DNA of 35,557 bases from Candidatus Gracilibacteria bacterium CG17_big_fil_post_rev_8_21_14_2_50_48_13 (GCA_002783265.1 PFFG01000004.1:1-35557), one strand, 5' to 3'; positions 1-7,758 are shown, counted from the stretch's first letter. Translations and numbers: made by a program. Notes: generated from the sequence alone by a model not told the origin.

Positions 1-231
1 ACCTTTCACGGGGAGAATGAAGGTGCCCTCCTTGCTCTGCGGGAAGACGCTGGTCTTCCAAGTACTCGCTCCGATGGTTGCCCGCACGGGGACGGATCCA
101 AAGCCCCGGCCCTGCACCTGAAAACTTTTGATCAGCGCTGTGTACTCCTGGGGTACGGTCAAAAAATGCCACGAGCCTTTTTCGGTGTTCCAAAGCCAGA
201 GTTGTGCGGAAAAGGTGATAGTAGGAGTCAT
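1..231 (-). CDS. DUF1905 domain protein (3' partial)
   Basis: The frame is open from an ATG at 231 to the left edge, giving 77 codons without the C-terminus. The translation has the DUF1905 pattern: FSAQLWLWNTEKGSWHFLTV near the start, then GRGFGSVPVRATIG, TWKTSVFP and FILPVK. DUF1905 is a small beta-barrel domain of unknown biochemical role. It occurs alone or fused to a YdeI/OmpD-associated domain, which could lie beyond the edge. No SD is visible before the ATG. The gene is divergent from the SLH protein gene, with 77 bases between them. The family call is firm; the function is unknown. Confidence 0.8.
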   Translation of the reverse strand, partial: MTPTITFSAQLWLWNTEKGSWHFLTVPQEYTALIKSFQVQGRGFGSVPVRATIGASTWKTSVFPQSKEGTFILPVKG

Positions 232-275
232 GGAGATGGGGGAAATACCAGAGGAAATTGCGCGAATCCTGCCAT

Positions 276-305
276 ATGATAGAGTAGTTTTGTTTTTTCG
301 CAAAA
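276..305 (+). repeat. 30-bp promoter/leader repeat, copy 1
   Basis: This segment is identical over 30 bp to 3942-3971. It ends 3 bases before the ATG of the SLH protein gene; copy 2 ends 3 bases before the ATG of the HAD gene. It contains TAGAGT at 280-285, with TTGCGC at 258-263 just upstream (16-bp spacer), a plausible -10/-35 pair. TTTTG ... CAAAA flanks a T-run and could form a weak hairpin. The repeat is directly seen; the promoter/leader role is inferred from its position. Confidence 0.7.
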
Positions 306-308
306 CCC

Positions 309-2150
309 ATGTCCAATTTGCTTCTGATCCTAAGAACTATTCTTGCTGCAACGTGCATACTCGTCTTTATGAATAGCACGGAGGTGATGGCGCAGCAGAG
401 TTCTAATGGTCCTATTGCTCGTCTTGAGGACGGGACCTATTCCTATACATATCAGGGTGTTACCGTACCTCTGCGTATGCTTGACACGGCCAGCGCTCAG
501 TTACACTGGGGTGGGTTTTTATTGCAAGATAAAGATCAATTACTCACGACCGAGGATATGAGATGGACGCCAGATTGGTCAACCTTTCATACGCAAGTAG
601 CTTTAGATGCTGCATCAGACGAAATTCACTCGTACCGCTTTTGGTATATGTGGGATCGTTATGTGGTCGTGAAAGTGTTTTGTGGGTTAGGGGAATTTTG
701 TACGATGGAAACGACAGATATCAACCCAAAAGTAATGAACGGTCCTTTGGTATTTGTCCCTGAAAAATACACGGCTGCTGAGAAAACAAGAATTAATGCA
801 CTGCGTGTGTGGCCCTGGGGTGTGATTCAGGATTGCACCGGTGGAAATTCTTTTATGACAGCCTACCTGCAACAGGGGGTTGTGCTTGATAAATGTGGTT
901 TCTACTATGATACTCAAGGGCAGGCGGAGAATATTGGTATTTCGGACATTGCCTTGCCTTGGGGTATCCCTTTTCCCGATTTACCCGTTCTGGAGTCAGC
1001 AGATCAATATGCCCTTGTGGATTTGTTCCAGTTCAATGGTGGGGGTACAGATACGTTGCAGAGTCTGCCAAAAACGCCCGGTATATCTATGCAGCGTCGA
1101 GGTGAGTTAGGACTCCAGTTGGGAGACACGCTGTACTGCTTGCAGATGGATAATATGTGGACTGATCTTGTTGATCGTGTGATTTCATTGCCGAAGGATG
1201 TCCTGGAATTTCAGGGGGGTGTATTTTCACTTGATGGGGAGCTACTCTGTCCAAGCCGAGCGCAGGGCGCGCTCATTGACTGGTTAAAGAATGCCGGAGC
1301 TATGTTTGACTTTGGGACACTCGAACAACCTGATTACAAGACGTTTTTCCCGCTCCATACCTCCATGCGTCTTGGTTATGACAAAAATGGTTTATGGGTA
1401 GATGGATCCTACGGATATAAGAGTAACTGGGCTGTAAGTCCTGATCTTCCTTCACAGAATGCCTATCCACTTTCCTCTCGGTGGGTGGGGGATGTGGCAC
1501 TTAATCAGTTTGTCTGGCCTGGAATTATCGCCGGTCCCTTTCCTGCAGCGGGTCTCACTTCTATGGTAGATGGAAAGGATATTGGAGCACGGTTGGTGAC
1601 GCGTGATGGAAAATATACATATTTAAGAGACAAACAAGCATTTTGGTTGCCAACCAATTATGATGCAGATTTGGTTGTTTGGCTGGCAGAAGCCGTATCG
1701 CAGGATGTTCTGCGTGGCAGGGATGATGGTACTCCATCGGTACAGCTTCCTCTTCTTCGTGCGGAAGGAATGACACTACTTGCACGTGCTCTTCACCTAG
1801 AAGAGAAGTACCCTGAATGTGGTATGCATCAAGCCATATCAAAGTTTCGGGATATGGATACGAATGCATGGTATGCACAAACAGTTTGTATGGTGGTCCT
1901 GGAAGGCATAGTACAGGGAAATCCTGATGGAACTCTCGCACCTGGGGCTCCTCTGCGGGTTGCGGAGTTTTTAACCATGGCCGCACGGGGTGCAGACGCA
2001 TTGCTAGCACAACCTCTGCCGGGTGAGGAATGGTATGCTCCTGTGATGCGTTGGGCTCTTGATGGTAAAAGTGGAGATTGGCTTCAGAATCCCGGTGACA
2101 TAACAGCGCGCTGGTGGGCTGCAGCACTGACGATGTATCTCCTGAAGTAA
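309..2150 (+). CDS. Secreted protein with C-terminal SLH domains
   Basis: A 613-aa protein with an N-terminal signal peptide: a hydrophobic stretch at residues 3-21 and a likely cut after VMA near residue 29. The last 150 residues look like three S-layer-homology repeats (about 460-510, 515-562 and 563-613); the middle one is clearest, with FRDMDTNAWYAQTV, GIVQGNPDGTLAPGAPLRVA and a following helix. SLH domains anchor proteins non-covalently to cell-wall polymers. I do not recognise the central 30-460 region. It is rich in W and Y and, with the SLH part, carries eight cysteines after the signal peptide, an even number that would permit disulfides. The ATG is fixed by the 30-bp leader repeat 3 bases upstream. 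The deaminase fusion gene follows after 4 bases. Confidence 0.8.
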   Translation: MSNLLLILRTILAATCILVFMNSTEVMAQQSSNGPIARLEDGTYSYTYQGVTVPLRMLDTASAQLHWGGFLLQDKDQLLTTEDMRWTPDWSTFHTQVALDAASDEIHSYRFWYMWDRYVVVKVFCGLGEFCTMETTDINPKVMNGPLVFVPEKYTAAEKTRINALRVWPWGVIQDCTGGNSFMTAYLQQGVVLDKCGFYYDTQGQAENIGISDIALPWGIPFPDLPVLESADQYALVDLFQFNGGGTDTLQSLPKTPGISMQRRGELGLQLGDTLYCLQMDNMWTDLVDRVISLPKDVLEFQGGVFSLDGELLCPSRAQGALIDWLKNAGAMFDFGTLEQPDYKTFFPLHTSMRLGYDKNGLWVDGSYGYKSNWAVSPDLPSQNAYPLSSRWVGDVALNQFVWPGIIAGPFPAAGLTSMVDGKDIGARLVTRDGKYTYLRDKQAFWLPTNYDADLVVWLAEAVSQDVLRGRDDGTPSVQLPLLRAEGMTLLARALHLEEKYPECGMHQAISKFRDMDTNAWYAQTVCMVVLEGIVQGNPDGTLAPGAPLRVAEFLTMAARGADALLAQPLPGEEWYAPVMRWALDGKSGDWLQNPGDITARWWAAALTMYLLK

Positions 2151-2154
2151 CCTG

Positions 2155-3411
2155 ATGAACAACGCTAGGCACTATGCATACATGAAAGATTGCATTGAAC
2201 TCTCCAGGCGTTCTTTGGAGAGGGGACAAGCTCCTTTTGCGACCATAATTGTCCAAGAAAATCAGGTTATTGCTTCTGCAATGAATAATGCGGCGAATAT
2301 TCCTTCAGAGCATGCAGAAGTCCTGGCTTTAAATCTAGCCATGAAAAAGGTGGGAGGAAAGTTACAGGGTGCAACCTTGTATACAAACTGCGAACCTTGT
2401 CCCATGTGTGCCTTTATGATTCGGGAGTATGGGATAGAAACAGTGGTTTATGCCATCCCGTCCCCTTTTATGGGTGGCCACTCGAAGTATAAGATTCTTG
2501 AGGATAAGGAACTGGATACCTTCGACAACTTCTTTGCGCCATCGCCCACTGTTATTGCGGGGTTTATGGAATCTGAGGCAATGCAGGTATTTCGAACATT
2601 TACACCACTTTGGATGTTTGGGAGCCATGCAAAAAGAGAGCAACGACTACGGGAACTCTGTTTGCAGACGATGCACTCTGACGCGTTTCAAGGCCAGTAC
2701 TCGTTGTTGTTGCCCACTCTTCAACTTACTGAGGATGAGGTACTGCAAGCCTATGCAAACTATGACATGAATGTGTTTGCCTACGACAATTCGATATATG
2801 GCTCATTGAGCCTACGCTTCGCACTTTTTCTGCACTACTTCTTGCAGGGGAGTTGGCATCAAGTTAGGCAGAAGACGGTGCTCGAGTACCTAAACGAAAT
2901 CCATGCAGAACGTATAGCTGATATGGGGTTTGGAGCGCCAACCCAGTACTTGTTCGACTATGTACTTCAGCAAAAAAAGTCTGCTATTCTTGTAGACTTC
3001 TACGATTCGGCTTTTGCTTTTGCAAAGGTGGCCTTGGCTCTTCGTGATGGCGGGTACCAGCGATACATTGCCATGGAAAAGCTGGATATGAATGAACATG
3101 CCTTTCCGAGTGGGCAGGATTGTTATCTTTTTCAGGACAGTCTGGAGCATGTTCGGGCACCGAAAACTTATTTGATGAAAGTGGTACAGGAAGTAGCACG
3201 GGGGACGTACTTTATCTTTTCATTGCCTATTGGTCCATTGATTCCATCGCACACGATGAGCTGGGCGTCTCTCGAAGAGATACTACAGTGGCTTGAAGAT
3301 TGTGGGCTGACGATCATACGTGCTGAAAAGTCATGGCTTAATCCCGAGGTGGATTTGTTTGTTGCTGATTCGTCGCTCTTTCATTGGGGACTTATATTGG
3401 CGCGTAAGTAA
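2155..3411 (+). CDS. Nucleoside/tRNA-type deaminase fused to a methyltransferase-like domain
   Basis: A 418-aa two-domain protein. Residues 1-150 are a zinc deaminase of the TadA/guanine deaminase type: HAE at 53-55 (one zinc ligand plus catalytic Glu) and PCPMC at 81-85 (two Cys ligands). The following GGHSKYKIL and VIAGFMESEA match the C-terminal part of nucleoside deaminases. Residues about 200-418 resemble a class I SAM methyltransferase: a glycine-containing motif I, ADMGFGAPT (255-263), and QDSLEHVRAP (327-336), the DxLEHV post-motif typical of Methyltransf_11/23. The substrate is unknown; a nucleobase, nucleoside or RNA is possible. The gene starts 4 bases after the SLH gene stop, so it is probably cotranscribed. 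ATG 2182 is an alternative start that keeps the whole domain. The deaminase half is near certain; the methyltransferase half is likely. Confidence 0.82.
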   Translation: MNNARHYAYMKDCIELSRRSLERGQAPFATIIVQENQVIASAMNNAANIPSEHAEVLALNLAMKKVGGKLQGATLYTNCEPCPMCAFMIREYGIETVVYAIPSPFMGGHSKYKILEDKELDTFDNFFAPSPTVIAGFMESEAMQVFRTFTPLWMFGSHAKREQRLRELCLQTMHSDAFQGQYSLLLPTLQLTEDEVLQAYANYDMNVFAYDNSIYGSLSLRFALFLHYFLQGSWHQVRQKTVLEYLNEIHAERIADMGFGAPTQYLFDYVLQQKKSAILVDFYDSAFAFAKVALALRDGGYQRYIAMEKLDMNEHAFPSGQDCYLFQDSLEHVRAPKTYLMKVVQEVARGTYFIFSLPIGPLIPSHTMSWASLEEILQWLEDCGLTIIRAEKSWLNPEVDLFVADSSLFHWGLILARK

Positions 3412-3439
3412 TGGCGCGGGGCAGGAAAGAACTACGATG

Positions 3440-3874
3440 CTAGTGGTAGATGTATGTGCTGCCAGACATACCTTCTTTGATGCTCAAGAGTGCTTGGGTA
3501 ATATACCCGCTCACATGGTCTTCTCTCTCGGAGGGATGAGCCCATAACAGCTCAGAACATTTTTCCGGTTCCATGTTCTTCGGGGTGCCTTCATATGTGT
3601 CGATGTTGAAGAATAAATAAACATAATCTGCGGTCTGATTTGGGCAAAGAACGTGCATGGTATGCACGAGAGTACAAGATTCTACTTCGATGCCCACTTC
3701 TTCATGAGCTTCACGTGAAACAGCCGCATACATGTTTTCACTCTCCTCCAAGTGCCCTGCTGGAAGAGTGAGATAACCGTTCTCATGCTGGGTATTTTGA
3801 CGACGGAGCATAAGGATCCTTTCCCCATGGCGAATGATGGCAAACACAGCAATGTGAACAGAATGACGTGACAT
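3440..3874 (-). CDS. Nudix hydrolase
   Basis: A 144-aa protein with a complete Nudix box, GX5EX7REUXEEXGU, at residues 40-62: GHLEES, then REAHEEVGI. The REAHEE glutamates bind Mg2+. Nudix enzymes hydrolyse nucleoside diphosphates linked to another group; this short single-domain form with LTLPAGHLE resembles MutT-like housecleaning enzymes, but the substrate cannot be told. The frame extends 34 codons further upstream, but those residues look non-native and overlap the HAD gene leader, so I start at ATG 3874, where the first strand (HSVHIAVFAII) begins. It converges with the deaminase fusion gene, with 28 bases between stops. Confidence 0.9.
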   Translation of the reverse strand: MSRHSVHIAVFAIIRHGERILMLRRQNTQHENGYLTLPAGHLEESENMYAAVSREAHEEVGIEVESCTLVHTMHVLCPNQTADYVYLFFNIDTYEGTPKNMEPEKCSELLWAHPSEREDHVSGYITQALLSIKEGMSGSTYIYH

Positions 3875-3941
3875 ACAAATATATGATTGGGAGCATGCGC
3901 TCCTGGATAAGTATTTACAAGGGTTGCTGACACCGTGTGGC

Positions 3942-3971
3942 ATGATAGAGTAGTTTTGTTTTTTCGCAAAA
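3942..3971 (+). repeat. 30-bp promoter/leader repeat, copy 2
   Basis: Identical to 276-305 and at the same distance (3 bases) from the following ATG. TTGCTG at 3924-3929 and TAGAGT at 3946-3951 give the same 16-bp spacing as in copy 1, although the sequence upstream of the repeat differs. That points to duplication of a transcription start/leader cassette rather than of a whole gene end. Confidence 0.7.
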
Positions 3972-3974
3972 TAC

Positions 3975-4556
3975 ATGCCCTCTATTCTTCTTCTCGATAT
4001 TGATGGTGTTCTCTTGCTCCGCGATGCCTACTTTTCTGAGCGGTTTTCCAGGGAACATCATGTGCCTATGGAGCGCATTCTCCCCTTTTTTCATGGGCCC
4101 TACCAAGACTGCGTCTTGGGAAGGCAGGATATCAAACAGGAACTGCTTCCTTTTCTTGCAGAGTGGGGATGGACGCAGGGTGTTGAGGAGTTTTTGCGCT
4201 ATTGGCATGCTGTAGATGGCGCACCAAATGAGGAGTTACTTCAGGAGTGCGCGCGGCTTCGGGCTTCCGGAACGTGCATCTTTCTTGCGACGGATAACGA
4301 GCCATGTCGTTTGCGCTATATTCTTGAAGAGCAAGGCCTTTCACAATACTGCGACGGTGTGTTTGCCTCCTGTGCAATCGGTTGTTCCAAGGAGGATCCG
4401 GCTTTTTGGACGCATGTCCTCCAAATCCTTGGCGTCACTTCGCACCATCTGTTGTTTATTGATGATGATGAGAAAAACGTCGCATGTGCTGTGAGTAAGG
4501 GAGTTCCTGCTGCGCACTATTGTGTGGGAATGCGGATTTCTGATTTAGCTTTATGA
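3975..4556 (+). CDS. HAD-superfamily hydrolase
   Basis: A 193-aa HAD phosphatase-like protein. Motif I is DID at 8-10 (nucleophile D8, acid/base D10), motif II is T106 in FLATDN, motif III is K139 in CSKED, and motif IV is DD at 163-164 in FIDDDEKNV. The helical cap inserted after motif I is of the C1 type seen in phosphoglycolate-phosphatase/epoxide-hydrolase-like HADs. The substrate is unknown, probably a small phosphomonoester. The stop overlaps the next gene start (ATGA, 4 bp), so translation of the P-loop kinase is likely coupled. The TGA stop here shows that TGA is not recoded. Confidence 0.9.
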   Translation: MPSILLLDIDGVLLLRDAYFSERFSREHHVPMERILPFFHGPYQDCVLGRQDIKQELLPFLAEWGWTQGVEEFLRYWHAVDGAPNEELLQECARLRASGTCIFLATDNEPCRLRYILEEQGLSQYCDGVFASCAIGCSKEDPAFWTHVLQILGVTSHHLLFIDDDEKNVACAVSKGVPAAHYCVGMRISDLAL

Positions 4557-5071
4557 ACCATAAAGAGATACAATCAGCCAAAAAAATCGCCATTATCGGC
4601 ATCAGCGGTGTGGGGAAGTCCTGGCTTGCCCGGAGGCTTGCGGCTCAATTGCACTTGCCTCTTGTTCACTATGATACGCTTTGTTGGGATGCACATTGGA
4701 CCCTTGTCCCTGAAGAAATGGTGGCGCAGCATCTTGCAGAGGCTATTCGTGAAGAACGGTGGATTTTGGAAGGGTATATCAACCCTCTGGCACAGGAGCG
4801 GCTTACGGCAGCGGACCTCATCATCTACCTTGATTATGCAGGATGGCGCGCTGCATGGGGCGGCATCTGTCGCTGGTGGCGTCATAGAAAACAACCGCGA
4901 CCGGAATTGGCGCACGGTTGCGAGGACCAGTGGAGTTGGGAGCGGCTATGGGTCATGTGGACGCGGGATGAGCGCCGGGAAATCGAAGGAGAAATTGCTA
5001 CTCATGCCTCCAAAGTAATGCGGTTGCGTTCTCGGAAAGAAACAAGTAAATTTTTTGAAGATGTGTCGTGA
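4553..5071 (+). CDS. Small P-loop kinase, adenylate-kinase/FlaR-like
   Basis: A 172-aa P-loop NTPase with Walker A GISGVGKS at residues 16-23, followed by LPLVHYDTLCW, the usual substrate-side segment of the FlaR/"topology modulation" group. WILEGYI and ADLIIYLDYA follow, the latter a degenerate Walker B. An Arg/Trp-rich lid lies at 100-130. Members are annotated as shikimate/adenylate kinase-like, but their physiological substrate is generally unproven. The start overlaps the HAD stop by 4 bp. The protein at 5765-6292 (minus strand) belongs to the same family, so the two copies bracket the 2H phosphoesterase. Confidence 0.85.
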   Translation: MNHKEIQSAKKIAIIGISGVGKSWLARRLAAQLHLPLVHYDTLCWDAHWTLVPEEMVAQHLAEAIREERWILEGYINPLAQERLTAADLIIYLDYAGWRAAWGGICRWWRHRKQPRPELAHGCEDQWSWERLWVMWTRDERREIEGEIATHASKVMRLRSRKETSKFFEDVS

Positions 5072-5100
5072 GATTTTTTGCATTTCAAACATAATCGTCC

Positions 5101-5727
5101 ATGGGTGAACGTACATATTGCTTCGATGATACACTCAATAAGGAATCCGTAGGTTATGTGGTGAATATAGAATGCTCTCAAGGCTTTCATGATGCAGTGG
5201 CTGAAATACGTAACGCATTTCATAAGGAATTTGGTGACGCTGTTTATTTACCTGGACAAGGTGCTATGCACATAACTGTCTATGACTTTATGACGACGCT
5301 CGAATCCTATGATAGGGATGTTGATGAATACTATAGATCAATGTCTGAAGAGCTAGATAGTGCGATATCCCATTCAATTGAAAGTATTCAACCGTTCACA
5401 CTTAGTTTCAATGTTCTAGAATTGTTTCAACCCTGTATTATAGCTAAAGCAAAGTATAGTTCTGAACTTGCGATCATCCGAAATAAGTTTTTAGACGTTA
5501 TGGAGCTGTTCCCTCAAACAAAACGACCTCCAAATATTGTCCACTCTACCATTATTGCGTTTAGAGAAAAAGTGCCCTTCGAGCAAGTACATGACCTCTT
5601 TTCAGGTTACACACTCTCATGGGAAGAATCAGTGCAATCTCTGCGTCTAATGCGTGAGACAAAAATTAGGGGTCAAGCTCAGGAGCTGGTCTGTGAATAT
5701 ACGCTGGCGTCTAAAAAGAATAGCTAG
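5101..5727 (+). CDS. 2H phosphoesterase-like protein (2'-5' RNA ligase/LigT fold)
   Basis: A 208-aa protein with the two H-x-[ST] motifs that define the 2H superfamily: HIT at 57-59 (MHITVYDF) and HST at 148-150 (VHSTIIAF), spaced as in LigT/CPDase proteins. Such enzymes act on 2',3'-cyclic or 2'-5' phosphodiester ends of RNA or nucleotides. The gene looks visibly richer in A and T than its neighbours and in a different codon style, which suggests separate acquisition. CATAAT lies 5 bases before the ATG, so a leaderless transcript is conceivable. Its neighbours are small kinases of the P-loop class. The fold is likely; the substrate is unknown. Confidence 0.75.
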   Translation: MGERTYCFDDTLNKESVGYVVNIECSQGFHDAVAEIRNAFHKEFGDAVYLPGQGAMHITVYDFMTTLESYDRDVDEYYRSMSEELDSAISHSIESIQPFTLSFNVLELFQPCIIAKAKYSSELAIIRNKFLDVMELFPQTKRPPNIVHSTIIAFREKVPFEQVHDLFSGYTLSWEESVQSLRLMRETKIRGQAQELVCEYTLASKKNS

Positions 5728-5764
5728 AATACTTTGTGGGGAGAGGGTATTCTCAAACTGTTTG

Positions 5765-6292
5765 TTACGTGATCCCAAAGGTGCCAACAAAGTACTGATC
5801 GATTTCACGCTGGTTTTTCAGAAGAACGAGCTTTTCTGGATATCGCAGTTGCAGGAATTTGAGTGACGGATTTCGTACCTTCCGGGGATACCGCCAAAGA
5901 AGGTAATGAATGAATCTCCACCGCAGGGCTGTTTTTTGCGAATCCTTCGCACCATATCGAGGTTCGAGTCCTTTCTCCGTTCTTTGTTTGCGACGAAGGC
6001 AGCGGTACAAAGACACAAGCGATGGTAGATCGAAGTAGACAATAGTATCTGCGGCTTCAAGCCGTTCAGTGAAGCAATACTTTGGATAATGTCCATCAAT
6101 AACCCACGCAGGCTGTTTGATGAAATGAAGAATGTGTTGTAGCACGACATGTGATTCAATACGATTCCAGTCGTCGTCATGACTAATCATATCTATATGA
6201 AGGACAGGAAGTTTGAGTTGAGCCGCCAATCGGTTAGCATACGTGGATTTTCCTGACCCACTGCTCCCCATGAGCAGAATTTTTCTTGGCAT
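5765..6292 (-). CDS. Small P-loop kinase, adenylate-kinase/FlaR-like (second copy)
   Basis: A 175-aa P-loop NTPase with Walker A GSSGSGKST at residues 9-17. LKLPVLHIDMISHDDDW is the FlaR-type substrate segment, then come WVIDGHY and ADTIVYFDLP, and an Arg-rich lid (RCLRRKQRTEKG). It shares the architecture of the 4553-5071 product but differs substantially, so it is an older paralogue or a separate acquisition. ATG 6292 is chosen; a GTG nine codons upstream is the alternative. It converges with the 2H gene (37 bases between stops) and diverges from csaA. The natural substrate is not deducible. Confidence 0.85.
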   Translation of the reverse strand: MPRKILLMGSSGSGKSTYANRLAAQLKLPVLHIDMISHDDDWNRIESHVVLQHILHFIKQPAWVIDGHYPKYCFTERLEAADTIVYFDLPSLVSLYRCLRRKQRTEKGLEPRYGAKDSQKTALRWRFIHYLLWRYPRKVRNPSLKFLQLRYPEKLVLLKNQREIDQYFVGTFGIT

Positions 6293-6360
6293 GTCGATTT
6301 GAAAGGGATTTATACACACTATAGCATTCCAGCTTTGTATTATCTATTGAGGAAAAATTT

Positions 6361-6389
6361 TTCAGATTGCATGGCAAGTATGGTATACC
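6361..6389 (+). promoter_or_regulatory. Candidate promoter of csaA
   Basis: TTCAGA at 6361-6366 and TATACC at 6384-6389 with a 17-bp spacer; TGG directly precedes the -10, so it has an extended -10 form. The predicted start is about 30 nt before the csaA ATG. It lies beside a perfect palindrome, GAAAAATTTTTC, at 6352-6363. Confidence 0.35.
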
Positions 6390-6425
6390 TGTGAGTAACC
6401 GATTTATTGCCTCAATGTTACTCGC

Positions 6426-6761
6426 ATGGAAATGATTACATGGAATGATTTTCAAAAGGTGCATCTTCTCGTCGGCACTATTGTCTCTGCAGAAGAATTT
6501 CCGGAAGCTCAAAAGCCAGCATACAGGTTGCGGGTAGATCTCGGTGAACTGGGTATTAAAAACTCCAGTGCGCAGATTACGGCGCTGTATACAAAGGAAG
6601 AACTTGTGGGCAAACAGGTTCTTGTTGTGGCGAACTTCCCTAAAAAGCAGATAGGTCCAATCCAGTCTGAGGTTCTTGTAACAGGCTTTGCCAACGGTGA
6701 TGGTCAGATTGTTTTAGCAACTACAGACAAGGAGTGCCCTAACGGCGCTCGTCTGATATAG
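6426..6761 (+). CDS. csaA: CsaA-like tRNA-binding protein/chaperone
   Basis: A 111-aa protein matching the CsaA family over its full length: WNDFQKVHLLVGTIVSAEEF at the start, then RVDLGELGIKNSSAQIT, VVANFPKKQIGPIQSEVLV and the C-terminal CPNGARLI. CsaA is an OB-fold homodimer related to the tRNA-binding domain of MetRS and Arc1p; it binds tRNA and has been linked to protein export chaperoning. The usual length is about 110 aa, so the gene is complete. ATG 6432 (two codons in) is an alternative start. The APH-like gene follows after 23 bases on the same strand. Confidence 0.93.
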   Translation: MEMITWNDFQKVHLLVGTIVSAEEFPEAQKPAYRLRVDLGELGIKNSSAQITALYTKEELVGKQVLVVANFPKKQIGPIQSEVLVTGFANGDGQIVLATTDKECPNGARLI

Positions 6762-6784
6762 ATATTTATTAACGCAGCATCATT

Positions 6785-7672
6785 ATGCTCTCTCTGTTAG
6801 ATGCAAAGCGCATCGCTTCGTATCTTGGACTTCAGGTTTCCTCATATGCGGAGATGACGGGAGGGCTTATTTCCAAGACGTTTTTGCTGACGGATAGTCA
6901 CGCGCGTCGATACGTGCTTCGGCTCAATGCAGAATATGGTTTTGACTATGAAAAAGACGAGTTTGTTGCAAAGACGTTTTCATCGCACTTGCCACTAGGT
7001 CAGGTGCGAGATCGGGGGATCTATAAAGGGGTGCATTTCTGTCTTTCGCATTTTATTGAGGGTACGGCAGATGAAAATATGACTGCCGAAGTGCTCCCTG
7101 CCTTTCTTGATATGTTAGTATCTATAGCCAGTCAGACACTTCCTAAAAACACTACGGGATTTGGCACATTGGATGCCCAGGGGAACGGACAGTATGCTTC
7201 TTGGCGCGATGTACTGACGAGCCCATATCAATGGCGTGATGTGGATACGTGGGAAATGCTCTACCAGACGACGTTTCTGGATAGATGCTTTGGAGAACGT
7301 ATCAGAAACAAGTTAGCAGAATGTACAGGCGATACCCAAAATTATCGCTTTTTGCAGCATGGTGACTTTTTTCTGGAAAACCTCCTGTTTCAAGGCGGGC
7401 GCGTTGAAGGGGTACTTGATTGGGGGAATGCCCTGTATGGCGACTTTCTCTACGATCTTGTGCATAGCGCAGAACGATATCCTGATTTCCCACTTGTCGA
7501 TATGGGCATTGATGTATATCGCGCAAAGGGGTTTGATTTGACTGCATTGGATGAACGTATATTCGCACTAAAGCTGTATAGTCTTCTCCATAAGGCGTCG
7601 TTTTTTGCTGAAGTGGGGAACCGGGCTCGCTACGATGAGGTGGTTGCGAAGGGGGAAGGGTTGCTCTCGTAA
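6785..7672 (+). CDS. Aminoglycoside-phosphotransferase-fold kinase
   Basis: A 295-aa protein of the APH/choline kinase/homoserine kinase-like fold. The catalytic loop is HGDFFLEN at 192-199 (base D194, metal ligand N199), and the metal-binding LDWGNALYGD at 211-220 carries D212. The N-lobe has a nucleotide loop, TGGLISKTFLL, and YVLRLN at about 43-48, where Arg stands in the usual position of the ATP-contacting Lys; Arg is common in distant members. The substrate is unknown and may be a small alcohol or amine metabolite; resistance should not be assumed. A terminator hairpin follows 43 bases after the stop. Confidence 0.85.
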   Translation: MLSLLDAKRIASYLGLQVSSYAEMTGGLISKTFLLTDSHARRYVLRLNAEYGFDYEKDEFVAKTFSSHLPLGQVRDRGIYKGVHFCLSHFIEGTADENMTAEVLPAFLDMLVSIASQTLPKNTTGFGTLDAQGNGQYASWRDVLTSPYQWRDVDTWEMLYQTTFLDRCFGERIRNKLAECTGDTQNYRFLQHGDFFLENLLFQGGRVEGVLDWGNALYGDFLYDLVHSAERYPDFPLVDMGIDVYRAKGFDLTALDERIFALKLYSLLHKASFFAEVGNRARYDEVVAKGEGLLS

Positions 7673-7715
7673 GTAGGAAAATTTCTATGCTTCATAATTC
7701 TGACTATTCATACAC

Positions 7716-7746
7716 AAAAAAACCTCGCTCATAAGCGAAGGTTTTT
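7716..7746. terminator. Bidirectional intrinsic terminator
   Basis: Hairpin AAAAACCT-CGCT / AGCG-A-AGGTTTTT with a short CATA loop and one bulged base. It has A-tract and T-tract on opposite sides, so it can serve both the APH-like gene (plus) and the 82-aa orphan gene (minus), which converge here. Confidence 0.75.
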
Positions 7747-7758
7747 GAATTGAGACTA

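Noticed and set aside
1561-2256. A 231-codon open frame on the minus strand across the SLH region
   Set aside because: It mirrors the SLH coding frame, has a His/Pro-rich composition and runs through the start of the next real gene.
4553-4556. TGA read as glycine (alternative genetic code)
   Set aside because: TGA ends the HAD gene in an ATGA overlap and also ends the OmpR-type regulator and the PilW-like genes at expected lengths.
5726-5753. Stem AGAATAC / GTATTCT between the converging 2H and P-loop kinase genes as a terminator
   Set aside because: Only 7 AT-rich pairs with a 14-nt loop and no T-run on either side.
6352-6363. Palindrome GAAAAATTTTTC upstream of csaA as an operator
   Set aside because: A short A/T palindrome is expected by chance in an AT-rich divergent gap; no second copy seen.
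6785-7672. Aminoglycoside resistance gene
   Set aside because: The APH fold is shared by many metabolic kinases, and nothing in the sequence or neighbours points to drug resistance.
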